DNA of 64,000 bases, taken from positions 1 to 64,000 of the forward strand of contig JAFXWC010000062.1 in assembly GCA_017534445.1 (NCBI GenBank), in the 5' to 3' direction. This stretch comes from Treponema sp. GTDB taxonomy: Bacteria; Spirochaetota; Spirochaetia; Treponematales; Treponemataceae. The translations under genes and the position numbers were made by a program. Below, one piece after another: positions 1 to 6,748 of the stretch; the first letter of the stretch is position 1; every line of letters starts with the position of its first letter. Under the pieces are notes generated by a model, which did no database searches, had not been told where the DNA came from, and worked only from the letters and a program-made list of their open reading frames with translations.

Positions 1-44
1 TAGCACATTTTCTTTCTAAAAGCAATAATTCATACTGGCACAAC

Positions 45-200
45 ATGGAAATCAGTTTGGCGTGCAGCTCCCAGTCAAATCCGTCTGAAAACCCGCGGTG
101 TCGCGGAATAAGAAATTAAACTCGCTGCGCTCGTTCCGCTCCAATGCGTGTTTTCAGTCGGATTTGCCTTCCGCTGCACACCAAACTGATTTCCTGCATT
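45..200. repeat. Large palindromic intergenic repeat, family A, copy 1
   Basis: Two nested inverted arms are visible. The outer arm starts with GGAAATCAGTTTGG at 47 and returns as CCAAACTGATTTCC at 181-194. The inner arm AAATCCGTCTGAAAAC returns as GTTTTCAGTCGGATTT. The middle holds a GC-rich segment with small hairpins. Related copies lie at 16391-16470 (half), 35204-35367 and 53188-53414. The transcript would fold into one long hairpin. No open frame is associated with it. Confidence 0.85.
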
Positions 201-233
201 GCTTTTCATAAAGATAAGCGCTATCATTAACAC
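199..233 (+). promoter_or_regulatory. Promoter abutting the start codon (leaderless candidate)
   Basis: TTGCTT at 199-204, a 17-nt spacer and TATCAT at 222-227, followed by only 6 nt before the ATG at 234. Transcription would begin at or within a base of the start codon. There is no Shine-Dalgarno sequence. Confidence 0.5.
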
Positions 234-1286
234 ATGAAGAAATTTATTTTGCTATCACTCACCTTTATTTTAACACAGGCATTTTTGGCACTTAACGCAA
301 GTGCAGACAGTGCGGGGGCAAACTCAACGCCTCGCGTTCAGGCAGAAAGAATCGGAGTCTACAAGTGCGGAAGGCAGCCCAAGCAGGTTGTCTTTAGCCC
401 GGACGGAGAATACATAGTAATGCCCCTTTTGGAAGACGACGGCTTTGACATATTCAGCATAAAAGAAAAGAAAATCATAAAGCGCATAAACCCGCCCAAC
501 GCAAAAAAAGTAGGCTTTGCGGAAGGAATCTTTGTCCCCTCAAAAAATGCCTTCTTTGTCTCGCAGATGACAACCGCAACCGTCTACGAATACACATACC
601 CCGGCTTTGAATACAAACGCGCAATCCCCACAAACGCAGTCTGGTCAAAAATAATCGAATGGTGCCCGCAAAAAAACATGCTTGCAGTCTCAAACTGGTG
701 CTCAAACGACGTTTCGCTAATCAACTACGACTCAGGCAAAGTCATTACAAAACTAAGGACAGGAAAAGCACCCCGCGGCCTTTACTTCTACGACGGAGGA
801 AAAAAACTGCTGGTCCTCTCATACGAATCAGGCACCCTCGAAGCCTTTGACACGGAAAGCTTTGCAAGAATAAACAAACTGGAAATTCCCAAAGCCAGCA
901 TGAGACACGCAGCCCCCAGCGCAGACGGAAAGACAGTCTTCATAAGCGACATGTACTACGCAAAAGTCTACAAGTTTGACCTTGAAAGCTTTACCATCAC
1001 CGCCAAATTTTCAACCTTCCACAAGCCAAACACAATCGCCCTCTACAAAAACCGCTACCTCTTCATAAGCTGCCGAGGCCCCAACAACCCGGTAGACTAC
1101 ACAAGGCGCAGCCCTGAAAACGGCAAAATCCAGGTCGTAGACACAAAAACCATGACGCTGCTAAAAGAAATCCCCGGCGGAAACCAGCCCACAGGCCTTG
1201 CCCTAAGCCCCGACGGAAGCATGCTCTGCTTCTCCAACTTCCAGGACTACAACATAGAGCTATACAAAATTAGCATTGACCAATAA
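234..1286 (+). CDS. Secreted beta-propeller (YVTN/YncE-like) repeat protein
   Basis: 350 aa with an N-terminal signal peptide of about 25 residues ending in ALNASA, so it is exported to the periplasm or the surface. The mature part is made of repeated blades with the pattern hydrophobic-SPDG-hydrophobic strand: VVFSPDGEYIVMP near residue 50, SADGKTVFISD near 230 and LALSPDGSMLCFSN near 322. This is the seven-bladed YVTN/YncE or lactonase-like propeller fold. No catalytic residues can be assigned; propellers of this kind usually bind proteins or ligands. It stands alone between repeats, and the promoter sits directly against the ATG. The fold call is firm, the role unknown. Confidence 0.75.
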   Translation: MKKFILLSLTFILTQAFLALNASADSAGANSTPRVQAERIGVYKCGRQPKQVVFSPDGEYIVMPLLEDDGFDIFSIKEKKIIKRINPPNAKKVGFAEGIFVPSKNAFFVSQMTTATVYEYTYPGFEYKRAIPTNAVWSKIIEWCPQKNMLAVSNWCSNDVSLINYDSGKVITKLRTGKAPRGLYFYDGGKKLLVLSYESGTLEAFDTESFARINKLEIPKASMRHAAPSADGKTVFISDMYYAKVYKFDLESFTITAKFSTFHKPNTIALYKNRYLFISCRGPNNPVDYTRRSPENGKIQVVDTKTMTLLKEIPGGNQPTGLALSPDGSMLCFSNFQDYNIELYKISIDQ

Positions 1287-1364
1287 TGCCTTATATTCTT
1301 TTGGAGCATATTTTTTATTTTTACTGTTTCCGGCACTACGTGTCCGGAAAAATTGAAATTTTTC

Positions 1365-1560
1365 CCCGCTTTCCGTGGCTACGCTTCCGCTCCGGCCCGC
1401 TTCGCGGTCTTGCGTTGCAACCACTCCAATCGGGGCTAGGCTCTTTTTGCAGTAGTGTACAAGATGGCCTGTCACCCTGAGCTTGACTCAGGGTCTGTGT
1501 AAGTCCAAACCGTCAGCTTCCACAGATTCCGGGTCGGAGCCCGGAATGACAAAAATATTT
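1365..1560. repeat. Intergenic repeats: family B (1365-1445) and family D (1470-1555)
   Basis: The 349-nt gap downstream of the propeller gene holds two repeats and no gene. Family B is a GC-rich element containing CCCGCTTTCC and CTCCAATCGGGGCTAGG, related to copies at 6405, 13070, 19600, 23890 and 36645. Family D is a pair of short palindromes, CCCTGAGCTTGACTCAGGG and ATTCCGGGTCGGAGCCCGGA, also seen near 3640, 20045, 24020, 25826 and 41620. Such elements are common in Treponema intergenic DNA and may end transcripts from either side. Confidence 0.7.
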
Positions 1561-1635
1561 TTACCGCGAGTTTCCACAGGAAACTCGTAGCTCAAAGACG
1601 ATTTTTTCCAATCCATGCCTTAGCACGGATTGCTT

Positions 1636-2733
1636 TTAGTTAGAAACAGAGCGCACCACGCGGAAACCAAGGAAGTTGCCTTCGTTGTAGTAAGGAGGGA
1701 GATTACCCCGGTAGAAAACGTAGCAGCTTTGGCGGGTAGAGTTCCAGGCGCCGCCTCGTCCGACGCGGACCATACTATTATAATCTACACCAGTGGAAGG
1801 CGTATTATTGTTTATAGTGCCCCCCCAGTCCCAGCACCATTCAAATACATTCCCGGTCATGTCGTAAAGGTTCAGTCCATTTTTCTCCTTACTCTTTACG
1901 GGATGAGTTCCATAATCCTGGCTGCTCTCGCCCACATCAGACGCATTTTCTTTATACCATGCAACACTTTCTGGACCATTGCTGCCACTGTAGATCGTCT
2001 GCCCGTCGTTGGTAAGGTTTCCTCCGCGCGCAAGGTATTCCCATTCAGCTTCTGTGGGCAAGCGGTAGCCGTTTGCATTAAAGTCGCATGTTACCGCGTC
2101 CCACGGTGAACCTGGAATGTACTGTGTAGGAATAAGAACATCGCCGGAAAAGTCCACTCCGCTGACTGTATAGCAAGGAGTTAAATTCTCCGCAAGGCTC
2201 CTCTTATTGCAGTAATTTATGGCATCGTACCAGCTTACATTGTAGGCAGGGTAATTATCTCCGTCTCCGTAAGTGGAGCTAGGCCGTTCTCCATGGAAGC
2301 TGCAGCGTTGCTTGTATTCAGCCTGAGTTACCTCGTGGTCACAAACAAGAAGGCTTGGTATGGTAATCATGCGTCCTGCAAGGAATACCTCGGAGTGAAG
2401 TATGCCTGTTCCGCTGAATCTAGTTCCCGGGACCAGCACAAAACCTTCAGGCACGCTTATGCTTGTGCTTCCACCACTACCGCCAGAGTTTCCACTTTCA
2501 GAGCCAGAGCCATTTGTGCTTTCGCTACCAGAACCAGAGCTGGTAGAAGAACTTCCTGAACCTGACTCAGAAGAGCCACTTCCAGAGCCAGAGACACCTG
2601 AACTTCCGCTTACCGCAACAGGTGTAACATAATCGTCATTGGAGCCGCCACCACCTCCGCCGCCGCAGCCTGTACTTGTTGCAAGCAGGACTAAAGTGGC
2701 AATGGCCAAAAATGCCAGCTTCATTTTTTTCAT
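1636..2733 (-). CDS. FGE/SUMF1 C-type-lectin-fold lipoprotein, copy 1 (candidate retroelement-diversified protein)
   Basis: 365 aa. Signal peptide with lipobox ending at Cys23, then a run of glycines and a Ser/Gly/Glu linker to about residue 93. The rest is a formylglycine-generating-enzyme-like domain: HEVTQAEY, YPAYNVSWYDAINYCNKRS, GYRLPTEAEWEYLARGG and GNVFEWCWDW are typical. The C-terminal block between the GRGGAW and GFRVVRS segments is where Treponema diversity-generating retroelements vary the TvpA lipoprotein (established for T. denticola). Many codons in that block end in C or T, but several changes relative to copy 3 are not at A positions, so recent diversification is less clear here. 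It has its own promoter and a long leader with a leader ORF and a hairpin. Catalytic FGE activity is unlikely for a surface lipoprotein. Confidence 0.85.
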   Translation of the reverse strand: MKKMKLAFLAIATLVLLATSTGCGGGGGGGSNDDYVTPVAVSGSSGVSGSGSGSSESGSGSSSTSSGSGSESTNGSGSESGNSGGSGGSTSISVPEGFVLVPGTRFSGTGILHSEVFLAGRMITIPSLLVCDHEVTQAEYKQRCSFHGERPSSTYGDGDNYPAYNVSWYDAINYCNKRSLAENLTPCYTVSGVDFSGDVLIPTQYIPGSPWDAVTCDFNANGYRLPTEAEWEYLARGGNLTNDGQTIYSGSNGPESVAWYKENASDVGESSQDYGTHPVKSKEKNGLNLYDMTGNVFEWCWDWGGTINNNTPSTGVDYNSMVRVGRGGAWNSTRQSCYVFYRGNLPPYYNEGNFLGFRVVRSVSN

Positions 2734-2771
2734 TGTGCTTCCTCCGTTTTATTTGCTTTAAAAACAAAAAA

Positions 2772-2804
2772 ACCGGGCTCTCCCGCAAAGGGAATGCTCC
2801 GGGT
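2772..2804 (-). terminator. Terminator-like hairpin in the lipoprotein 1 leader (candidate attenuator)
   Basis: On the minus strand a CCGG...CCGG stem with inner TCCC/GGGA pairs is followed by seven T. It lies between the promoter at 2966-2994 and the GGAGG ribosome site of the lipoprotein gene, so transcripts must read through it. The same element occurs in copies 2 and 3. Confidence 0.6.
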
Positions 2805-2830
2805 GTATTTGAAATTTATATATGGACGCA

Positions 2831-2941
2831 CTACGCCACGACGTGAGACGTGAGACGTGAGACGTGAGACGTGAGAATTTTGACTGGCTCTACAATTGCT
2901 GTCAAGGGGGAGACGCTTGTTTTTACTACACTTTTTATCAT
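2831..2941 (-). CDS. Candidate leader peptide of lipoprotein 1
   Basis: 36 codons starting at an ATG preceded by AGAGAG at about 5 nt. The first 25 residues (MIKSVVKTSVSPLTAIVEPV followed by KILTS) are identical to the leader ORF of copy 2. After that the 7-bp tandem repeat shifts the frame and the ORF ends at a TAG, 26 nt before the attenuator-like hairpin. Identity with copy 2 is at DNA level too, so coding pressure cannot be separated from recent duplication. Translation is inferred, not shown. Confidence 0.4.
   Translation of the reverse strand: MIKSVVKTSVSPLTAIVEPVKILTSHVSRLTSHVVA
2841..2875. repeat. 7-bp tandem repeat, 5 units, in the lipoprotein 1 leader
   Basis: Five perfect ACGTGAG units. 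The homologous leader of copy 2 has one unit at 4951-4957. The 28-nt difference explains the length difference of the two leaders and changes the reading frame of the leader ORF. Confidence 0.95.
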
Positions 2942-2965
2942 AAAACTCTCTCTTATGTTTTTTTC

Positions 2966-2994
2966 AATATAATGAACGAGGTATGCTTTGTCAA
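2966..2994 (-). promoter_or_regulatory. Consensus promoter of lipoprotein 1
   Basis: On the minus strand TTGACA (2989-2994), a 17-nt spacer and TATATT (2966-2971). The predicted transcript starts near 2959, giving a leader of about 226 nt. Confidence 0.85.
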
Positions 2995-3019
2995 GTTTGT
3001 TTTCTGTTGTTACGCAAAG

Positions 3020-3374
3020 TTATTTTTCAAGTCTATCGTACAAAACCAACTCTTGCCCGGTGAATTTATTAACTTTCTTTTTGTACAAGAGCGACCACTT
3101 TGCCTGGCCTTCTGAATAATCTTTATCGGCCTGCGGAAAAAAGGAGCGGCAGAAGTATTTTCCGTTTGTTTTATCTTCTGAATATTTGCTCTCGGCTTTC
3201 TGTTAAAACACGGCTCAAATCTTTTAGATACTGCAATCCAGCTAGATGAAAGAAGTGATGTTCCTCAAAACTTATGGCAAGAGAAAGATTCTTACCTTTC
3301 CTACCCAAAATAACCTGATATTCAACATCTAGTATTTTTTTGTAGGCTTTTGCAGCTTGAAGAATATCCGCCAT
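3020..3374 (-). pseudogene. Broken PBECR4-like nuclease gene
   Basis: The N-terminal piece starts at an ATG at 3374 and reads MADILQAAKAYKKILDVEYQ, then ILGRKGKNLSLAISFEEHHF and FHLAGLQYLKDLS, which resembles the phage-Barnase-EndoU-ColicinE5/D-RelE-like nuclease family 4 (PBECR4). It stops at 3171. In another frame the C-terminal part of the same family follows (CRSFFPQADKDYSEGQAKW, then SLLYKKKVNKFTGQELVLYD) and ends at 3020. The middle of the usual protein is missing, so an internal deletion plus frameshift near 3180 is the simplest reading. PBECR domains are toxin-like nucleases found in phage and polymorphic toxins. Family assignment is from memory of the pattern. Confidence 0.6.
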
Positions 3375-3639
3375 TGTCTCTCCAAAAAAGAAAAAGCCCC
3401 GCGCCAATCGCAGAGCTTTCCACATTCCATTTTCCTTCAGCTGAAAAATTCAGCCTACATCTGGCTTTTGGTAAACGGAGAACCGTCGTAAGACTTTGCA
3501 AAGCACAGCCCTTCCAGATTCTACACTTTGCTTTAAAACGCCTAACAGACACTCAAGTTGCCTGCCGCCTTGATTGGCAAGGACTTATTGTATTCAATAT
3601 ACTGCATTTTCCTTGTACAGTCAAGAAAAATAGCTGTTA

Positions 3640-3740
3640 CCTTCCACAGATTCCGGGTCGCAGCCCGGAATGACAAATGGCCCGTCACCACGATTGCATC
3701 CTGTCACCCTGAGCTTGACTCAGGGTCTGTATAAGTTTTA
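3640..3740. repeat. Family D short palindromic repeats
   Basis: The same two palindromes as at 1470-1555, in the opposite order. The gap from 3375 to 3900 holds this pair and a perfect GCGCCCC-AA-GGGGCGC hairpin at about 3867-3882, and no convincing gene. Confidence 0.75.
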
Positions 3741-3900
3741 CTGTCAACTTTTAAAGATCTAAAGCGAGTTCGGGATAAAAGAGTTTTTGCTACGTAATTA
3801 CAGTCCTAAGACCTGCCTTGCTTCCTGCTGTCTAGGATGTTCTTACGCTCCCTTCTTTCGCGCCCCTTGGGGCGCTCTTTACACAGAGCGTAAATTTTTA

Positions 3901-4845
3901 TTATTCAGACCTGGAGCGTACCACGCGGAAACCGCTGCAGAAATTGCCGGTTCTGCAATATGGATCGTTATAGCTCCTGTAGAAGACCGTGTGGTGAAAT
4001 AATAAGCTGTTGAGAACTCCGTTGTCAAAGCAGCTACCGCGCTCAACGCGACATACACAGGACGAGGCTCCCGCCCCTGTGGAAGGCGTACTTGTGTCTA
4101 TAGGGTCGTACCAGTCCCAGCACCATTCCCATACGTTTCCAGACATATCGTATACCCCAAGTGCATTAGCAGCCTTTTTCTTTACCTCATGGGTCATGTC
4201 TCCAGAGTTTTCACAAGACCAAGCAACATCTCCTATTGTGTTGCTTCCGCTGTATTCAGTCTGACCGTTGTTGGTAAGGTTTCCTCCACGCGCAAGATAT
4301 TCCCACTCAGCTTCTGTTGGAAGGCGGTAGCCGTTGGCTGTCCAGTCACATGTTGCTGAATTCCACGTTTCGTTTCTTGCCGTTGGGACACTCCCCCATT
4401 CATCAGGATTTGTCTTTCCGCTAATCGTGTAGCAGGGCGTAAGATTCTCTGCAAGACTTCTCTTGTTGCAGTAGACCAAACAGTCGTACCAGCTTACGCA
4501 GTCAACTGGGCGGTTTGCCTGAGTCTCTCCGTCTTCAGGACTGGACGAGAAATAACTTGGATTACTTCCCATAACAGACTGGTATTCTGCCTGCGTTACC
4601 TCGTGGTCGCATACCCAAAGGCTTGGTATGGTAACAGTTCGACCTTCAATGAATACATAGGAACCGGTTATGCCTGTTGTTCCGTCGAATGTTGCCCCAG
4701 GAACAGGAACGAAACCGACTGTTTCAACTTCCGCTACAGGCCTTGCATCATCATCGGAACTGCCACCGCCACCTCCGCAGCTTGTTGCAACAAGTGCAAG
4801 GCTTAGCCCAAGAATGGCTGCAAGAGTAAACAAAACTTTTTTCAT
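3901..4845 (-). CDS. FGE/SUMF1 C-type-lectin-fold lipoprotein, copy 2
   Basis: 314 aa from the ATG at 4845, which has GGAGG 5 nt upstream; an in-frame ATG four codons earlier would contain that ribosome site. Lipobox Cys23 (VATSC), a short glycine linker, then the FGE-like domain with HEVTQAEYQSVMG, RPVDCVSWYDCLVYCNKRS, GYRLPTEAEWEYLARGG and GNVWEWCWDW. The C-terminal variable block lies between RVERGS and GFRVVRS (about 3930-4060) and differs from the paralogues almost throughout while the flanks are conserved. It is 60-70 codons long and rich in Cys, Phe, His and Asn, as expected when AAY codons are randomised. It has its own promoter and an attenuator-type leader nearly identical to that of copy 1. 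Confidence 0.85.
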   Translation of the reverse strand: MKKVLFTLAAILGLSLALVATSCGGGGGSSDDDARPVAEVETVGFVPVPGATFDGTTGITGSYVFIEGRTVTIPSLWVCDHEVTQAEYQSVMGSNPSYFSSSPEDGETQANRPVDCVSWYDCLVYCNKRSLAENLTPCYTISGKTNPDEWGSVPTARNETWNSATCDWTANGYRLPTEAEWEYLARGGNLTNNGQTEYSGSNTIGDVAWSCENSGDMTHEVKKKAANALGVYDMSGNVWEWCWDWYDPIDTSTPSTGAGASSCVCRVERGSCFDNGVLNSLLFHHTVFYRSYNDPYCRTGNFCSGFRVVRSRSE

Positions 4846-4880
4846 ATTTTCCTCCATTTTTATTGTTTAAAAAACAAAAA

Positions 4881-4914
4881 ACCCGGATTCTTCCGCAAAG
4901 GGAATGCTCCGGGT
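4881..4914 (-). terminator. Terminator-like hairpin in the lipoprotein 2 leader (candidate attenuator)
   Basis: On the minus strand ACCCGGA pairs perfectly with TCCGGGT, with TTCC/GGAA as the inner stem, followed by six T. It lies 36 nt upstream of the start codon and downstream of the promoter, the position expected of an attenuator. Confidence 0.7.
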
Positions 4915-4918
4915 GTAT

Positions 4919-5023
4919 TTAAAATTTATGTATGGACGTACTACGCCACGACGTGAGAATTTTGACTGGCTCTACAATTGCTGTCAAGGGGGAGACGCTT
5001 GTTTTTACTACACTTTTTATCAT
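4919..5023 (-). CDS. Candidate leader peptide of lipoprotein 2
   Basis: 34 codons beginning at an ATG with AGAGAG upstream, ending with TAA only 4 nt before the 5' arm of the hairpin. A ribosome finishing this ORF would cover the arm. The N-terminal 25 residues match the leader ORF of copy 1; the tails differ because this copy has a single ACGTGAG unit. Whether it is translated is unknown. Confidence 0.4.
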   Translation of the reverse strand: MIKSVVKTSVSPLTAIVEPVKILTSWRSTSIHKF

Positions 5024-5048
5024 AAAACTCTCTCTTATGAGTTTTTTC

Positions 5049-5077
5049 AATATAATAAAAGAAACATGCTTTGTCAA
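5049..5077 (-). promoter_or_regulatory. Consensus promoter of lipoprotein 2
   Basis: On the minus strand TTGACA (5072-5077), 17 nt, TATATT (5049-5054). Predicted leader about 197 nt. The sequence around it is nearly identical to the promoter of copy 1. Confidence 0.85.
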
Positions 5078-5230
5078 GTTTCTTTTAAGGCAAAGTATTT
5101 TTAGTGCAAGACAATCACCAGCCCCACTGTATAAATATTACCACGCAAAAGTTCTAAAATGCTACTGCGAGGTACCGCAATTCTGCAAATGCGAAAGTTT
5201 ATAATAATTTCCTTACAGGTCCAGTGGAGT

Positions 5231-6160
5231 TTAGTCGGCTGTGCGCACCACGCGGAAGCCTATGTTGACGTTGCGGCCGTAGGGACTGTAGGAGTTACGG
5301 CGGGCTACACGGCAGTCGTCCGAATCGTAGATCCAACCGCCACCGCGATCGACGCGGAGAGAGCCCGACGATGCACCTGTGCTGGAAGTGCCTGTTGAAA
5401 TGTTTCCGTACCAGTCCCAGCACCATTCCCATACGTTGCCGCTCATGTCGTAGAGACCTTTTGCGTTCTTTGCCTTTGTCTTTACTTCATGCGATCCGTA
5501 CCCTGCCTTACCAACACCCATAGCATACGCATTGTCTGAATACCAGGCAACGTCACCTATCGTGTCACTTCCGCTGTAGGTTGTCTGCCCCGAGTTGCCC
5601 CTGTTGCCGCCTCGTGCAAGGTATTCCCACTCCGCTTCCGTAGGCAGCCGGTAGCCGTTGGCTGTAAAGTCGCATTCTGCATTATTCCACGTTGCATTAT
5701 TGTTTGCCGGGACACTTCCCCATTCAGACGGGTTCGTCTTTCCGCTAATAGAGTAGCAGGGTGTAAGTCCTTCCGCAATGCTCCTCTTGTTGCAGTAGAC
5801 AAGCGCATCGTACCAGCTTACGTAGTAGACAGGATAGTTTGCTCCCTTGCCGTAAGCGCTGCTGGGGGTGGTTCCGCCGTAAGTGCAGTACTTTTCGTAT
5901 TCCCCCTGCGTTACCTCGTGGTCGCTCGCCCACTTTACATACAGCTCCACACTTCTTCCGTCTATAAATACACTGGAGCCTGTAATCCCGCCGGACACAG
6001 CCTTAGAAGCAACTGTAGTTGAGGCATTCCCCATATATTCGGTTTGGGTAACCCCGCTGGACACCGTCTGAGCAGAAACCGTAGTGCTTACACAGTTTGT
6101 TGCCACAAGGGAAAGGCATAGCAAAAGAGTGGCTGTTAATTCAAACAAAACTTTTCTCAT
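5231..6160 (-). CDS. FGE/SUMF1 C-type-lectin-fold lipoprotein, copy 3, with retroelement-type variable region
   Basis: 309 aa from the ATG at 6160, which has GGAGG 5 nt upstream; the longer frame to 6214 lacks a ribosome site and runs into the leader. Lipobox Cys23 (VATNC). The FGE-like domain has HEVTQGEYEKYC, YPVYYVSWYDALVYCNKRS, GYRLPTEAEWEYLARGG and GNVWEWCWDW. The last 45 residues, from LRVDRGGGW to GFRVVRTAD, fit the TvpA-type variable region: positions that are Asn in typical templates are here D, I, Y, D, S, D, D, R, N, S, Y, S, Y, G, N, V, N, mostly encoded by codons ending in C or T. It has no reverse transcriptase or template nearby. The protein is probably surface exposed and ligand binding. 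Confidence 0.85.
   Translation of the reverse strand: MRKVLFELTATLLLCLSLVATNCVSTTVSAQTVSSGVTQTEYMGNASTTVASKAVSGGITGSSVFIDGRSVELYVKWASDHEVTQGEYEKYCTYGGTTPSSAYGKGANYPVYYVSWYDALVYCNKRSIAEGLTPCYSISGKTNPSEWGSVPANNNATWNNAECDFTANGYRLPTEAEWEYLARGGNRGNSGQTTYSGSDTIGDVAWYSDNAYAMGVGKAGYGSHEVKTKAKNAKGLYDMSGNVWEWCWDWYGNISTGTSSTGASSGSLRVDRGGGWIYDSDDCRVARRNSYSPYGRNVNIGFRVVRTAD
5264..5350 (-). other. Candidate DGR variable region (VR) of lipoprotein 3
   Basis: Read on the minus strand from the Asp codon GAT at 5350, the codons run GAT, GGT, TGG, ATC, TAC, GAT, TCG, GAC, GAC and later CGC, AAC, TCC, TAC, AGT, TAC, GGC, AAC, GTC, AAC. This is what adenine-specific mutagenesis of AAC/AAT codons gives. The downstream conserved block GGCTTCCGCGTGGTGCGC would sit where the initiation-of-homing sequence is expected. 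The template and reverse transcriptase are not in this window. Confidence 0.5.
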
Positions 6161-6238
6161 ATTATCCTCCAATTTTATTGGCTGCAACGGAAGCGCGTCC
6201 AGCAAGACTGTCACTGTCTAGTTTAAAAACAAAAAAAA

Positions 6239-6271
6239 CTGACTCTTCCGCAAAGGGAAAGCTCCGGGTGT
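6239..6271 (-). promoter_or_regulatory. Degenerate copy of the leader hairpin upstream of lipoprotein 3
   Basis: The core ACCCGGAGC-TTCCCTTTGCGGAAGA is kept and is followed by a T-run, but the outer stem no longer pairs (GTCAGTT instead of TCCGGGT). The leader here has no counterpart of the leader ORF. Confidence 0.5.
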
Positions 6272-6319
6272 ATTTAAAATTTGTGAAGCGTTAGAATTCT
6301 GCCCCAAGAGTTATAAAAT

Positions 6320-6348
6320 ATTATAAATCAGGAAAAACAAGCGGTCAA
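6320..6348 (-). promoter_or_regulatory. Promoter of lipoprotein 3
   Basis: On the minus strand TTGACC (6343-6348), 17-nt spacer, TATAAT (6320-6325). The leader is about 155 nt and diverges from those of copies 1 and 2 apart from the hairpin core. Confidence 0.7.
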
Positions 6349-6404
6349 GTTTTAGAATGTGTCTTTTTGCTTATAGAAGCTGCTTCTTTGCAATCCCAAA
6401 AGCG

Positions 6405-6500
6405 GAGGGGGCTTAGCCGGGATTGGAGGGGCGGCGAAGCCGTTGCCACAGGCAATGGAGCGGGTCAGGGTCCCGCGGAACCCCGGAAAGCCCGTAACAA
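6405..6500. repeat. Family B GC-rich intergenic repeat
   Basis: Contains GGATTGGAGGGGCGGCGAAG, GGCAATGGAGCGGGT and CCGCGGAACCCCGGAAAGCCC. The 588-nt gap between lipoprotein 3 and the aconitase gene holds this repeat, the lipoprotein 3 promoter and the aconitase promoter. No other gene is evident. Confidence 0.75.
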
Positions 6501-6685
6501 AAGGCCTCCCTGCCGTTTGTTGCTTACGTTTGCTACTTTTGCGCTAACAAATGACGCGCCATCCGTGGCGCTATTGGTTCACAAAAAAATAGAGGCAGGG
6601 GCAGTTTAAAAGGACGTGTGCTCCAGAGAAGAAGAAAAATTCAGGGAAGGCAAATGAGTAACTTGTAAGGAATGATTTTCCATTG

Positions 6686-6714
6686 TTGACCAAAAGGGCG
6701 GTTACATATATTAT
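6686..6714 (+). promoter_or_regulatory. Promoter of the aconitase gene
   Basis: TTGACC, 17-nt spacer, TATTAT, giving a leader of about 30 nt that includes the AGGAG ribosome site. Confidence 0.7.
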
Positions 6715-6748
6715 AGTAGAGAATTTTTATAAGGATTAGGAGAAGAAA

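Noticed and set aside
1286-1480. Short open frames in the gap after the propeller gene
   Set aside because: They lie in family B and D repeats and read as low-complexity translation of GC-rich palindromes.
2841-2875. CRISPR array
   Set aside because: The 7-bp units are perfect and contiguous without spacers. No cas genes are in the window.
1636-6160. A complete diversity-generating retroelement in this window
   Set aside because: No reading frame with a reverse transcriptase YxDD motif and no A-rich template copy of the variable region were found.
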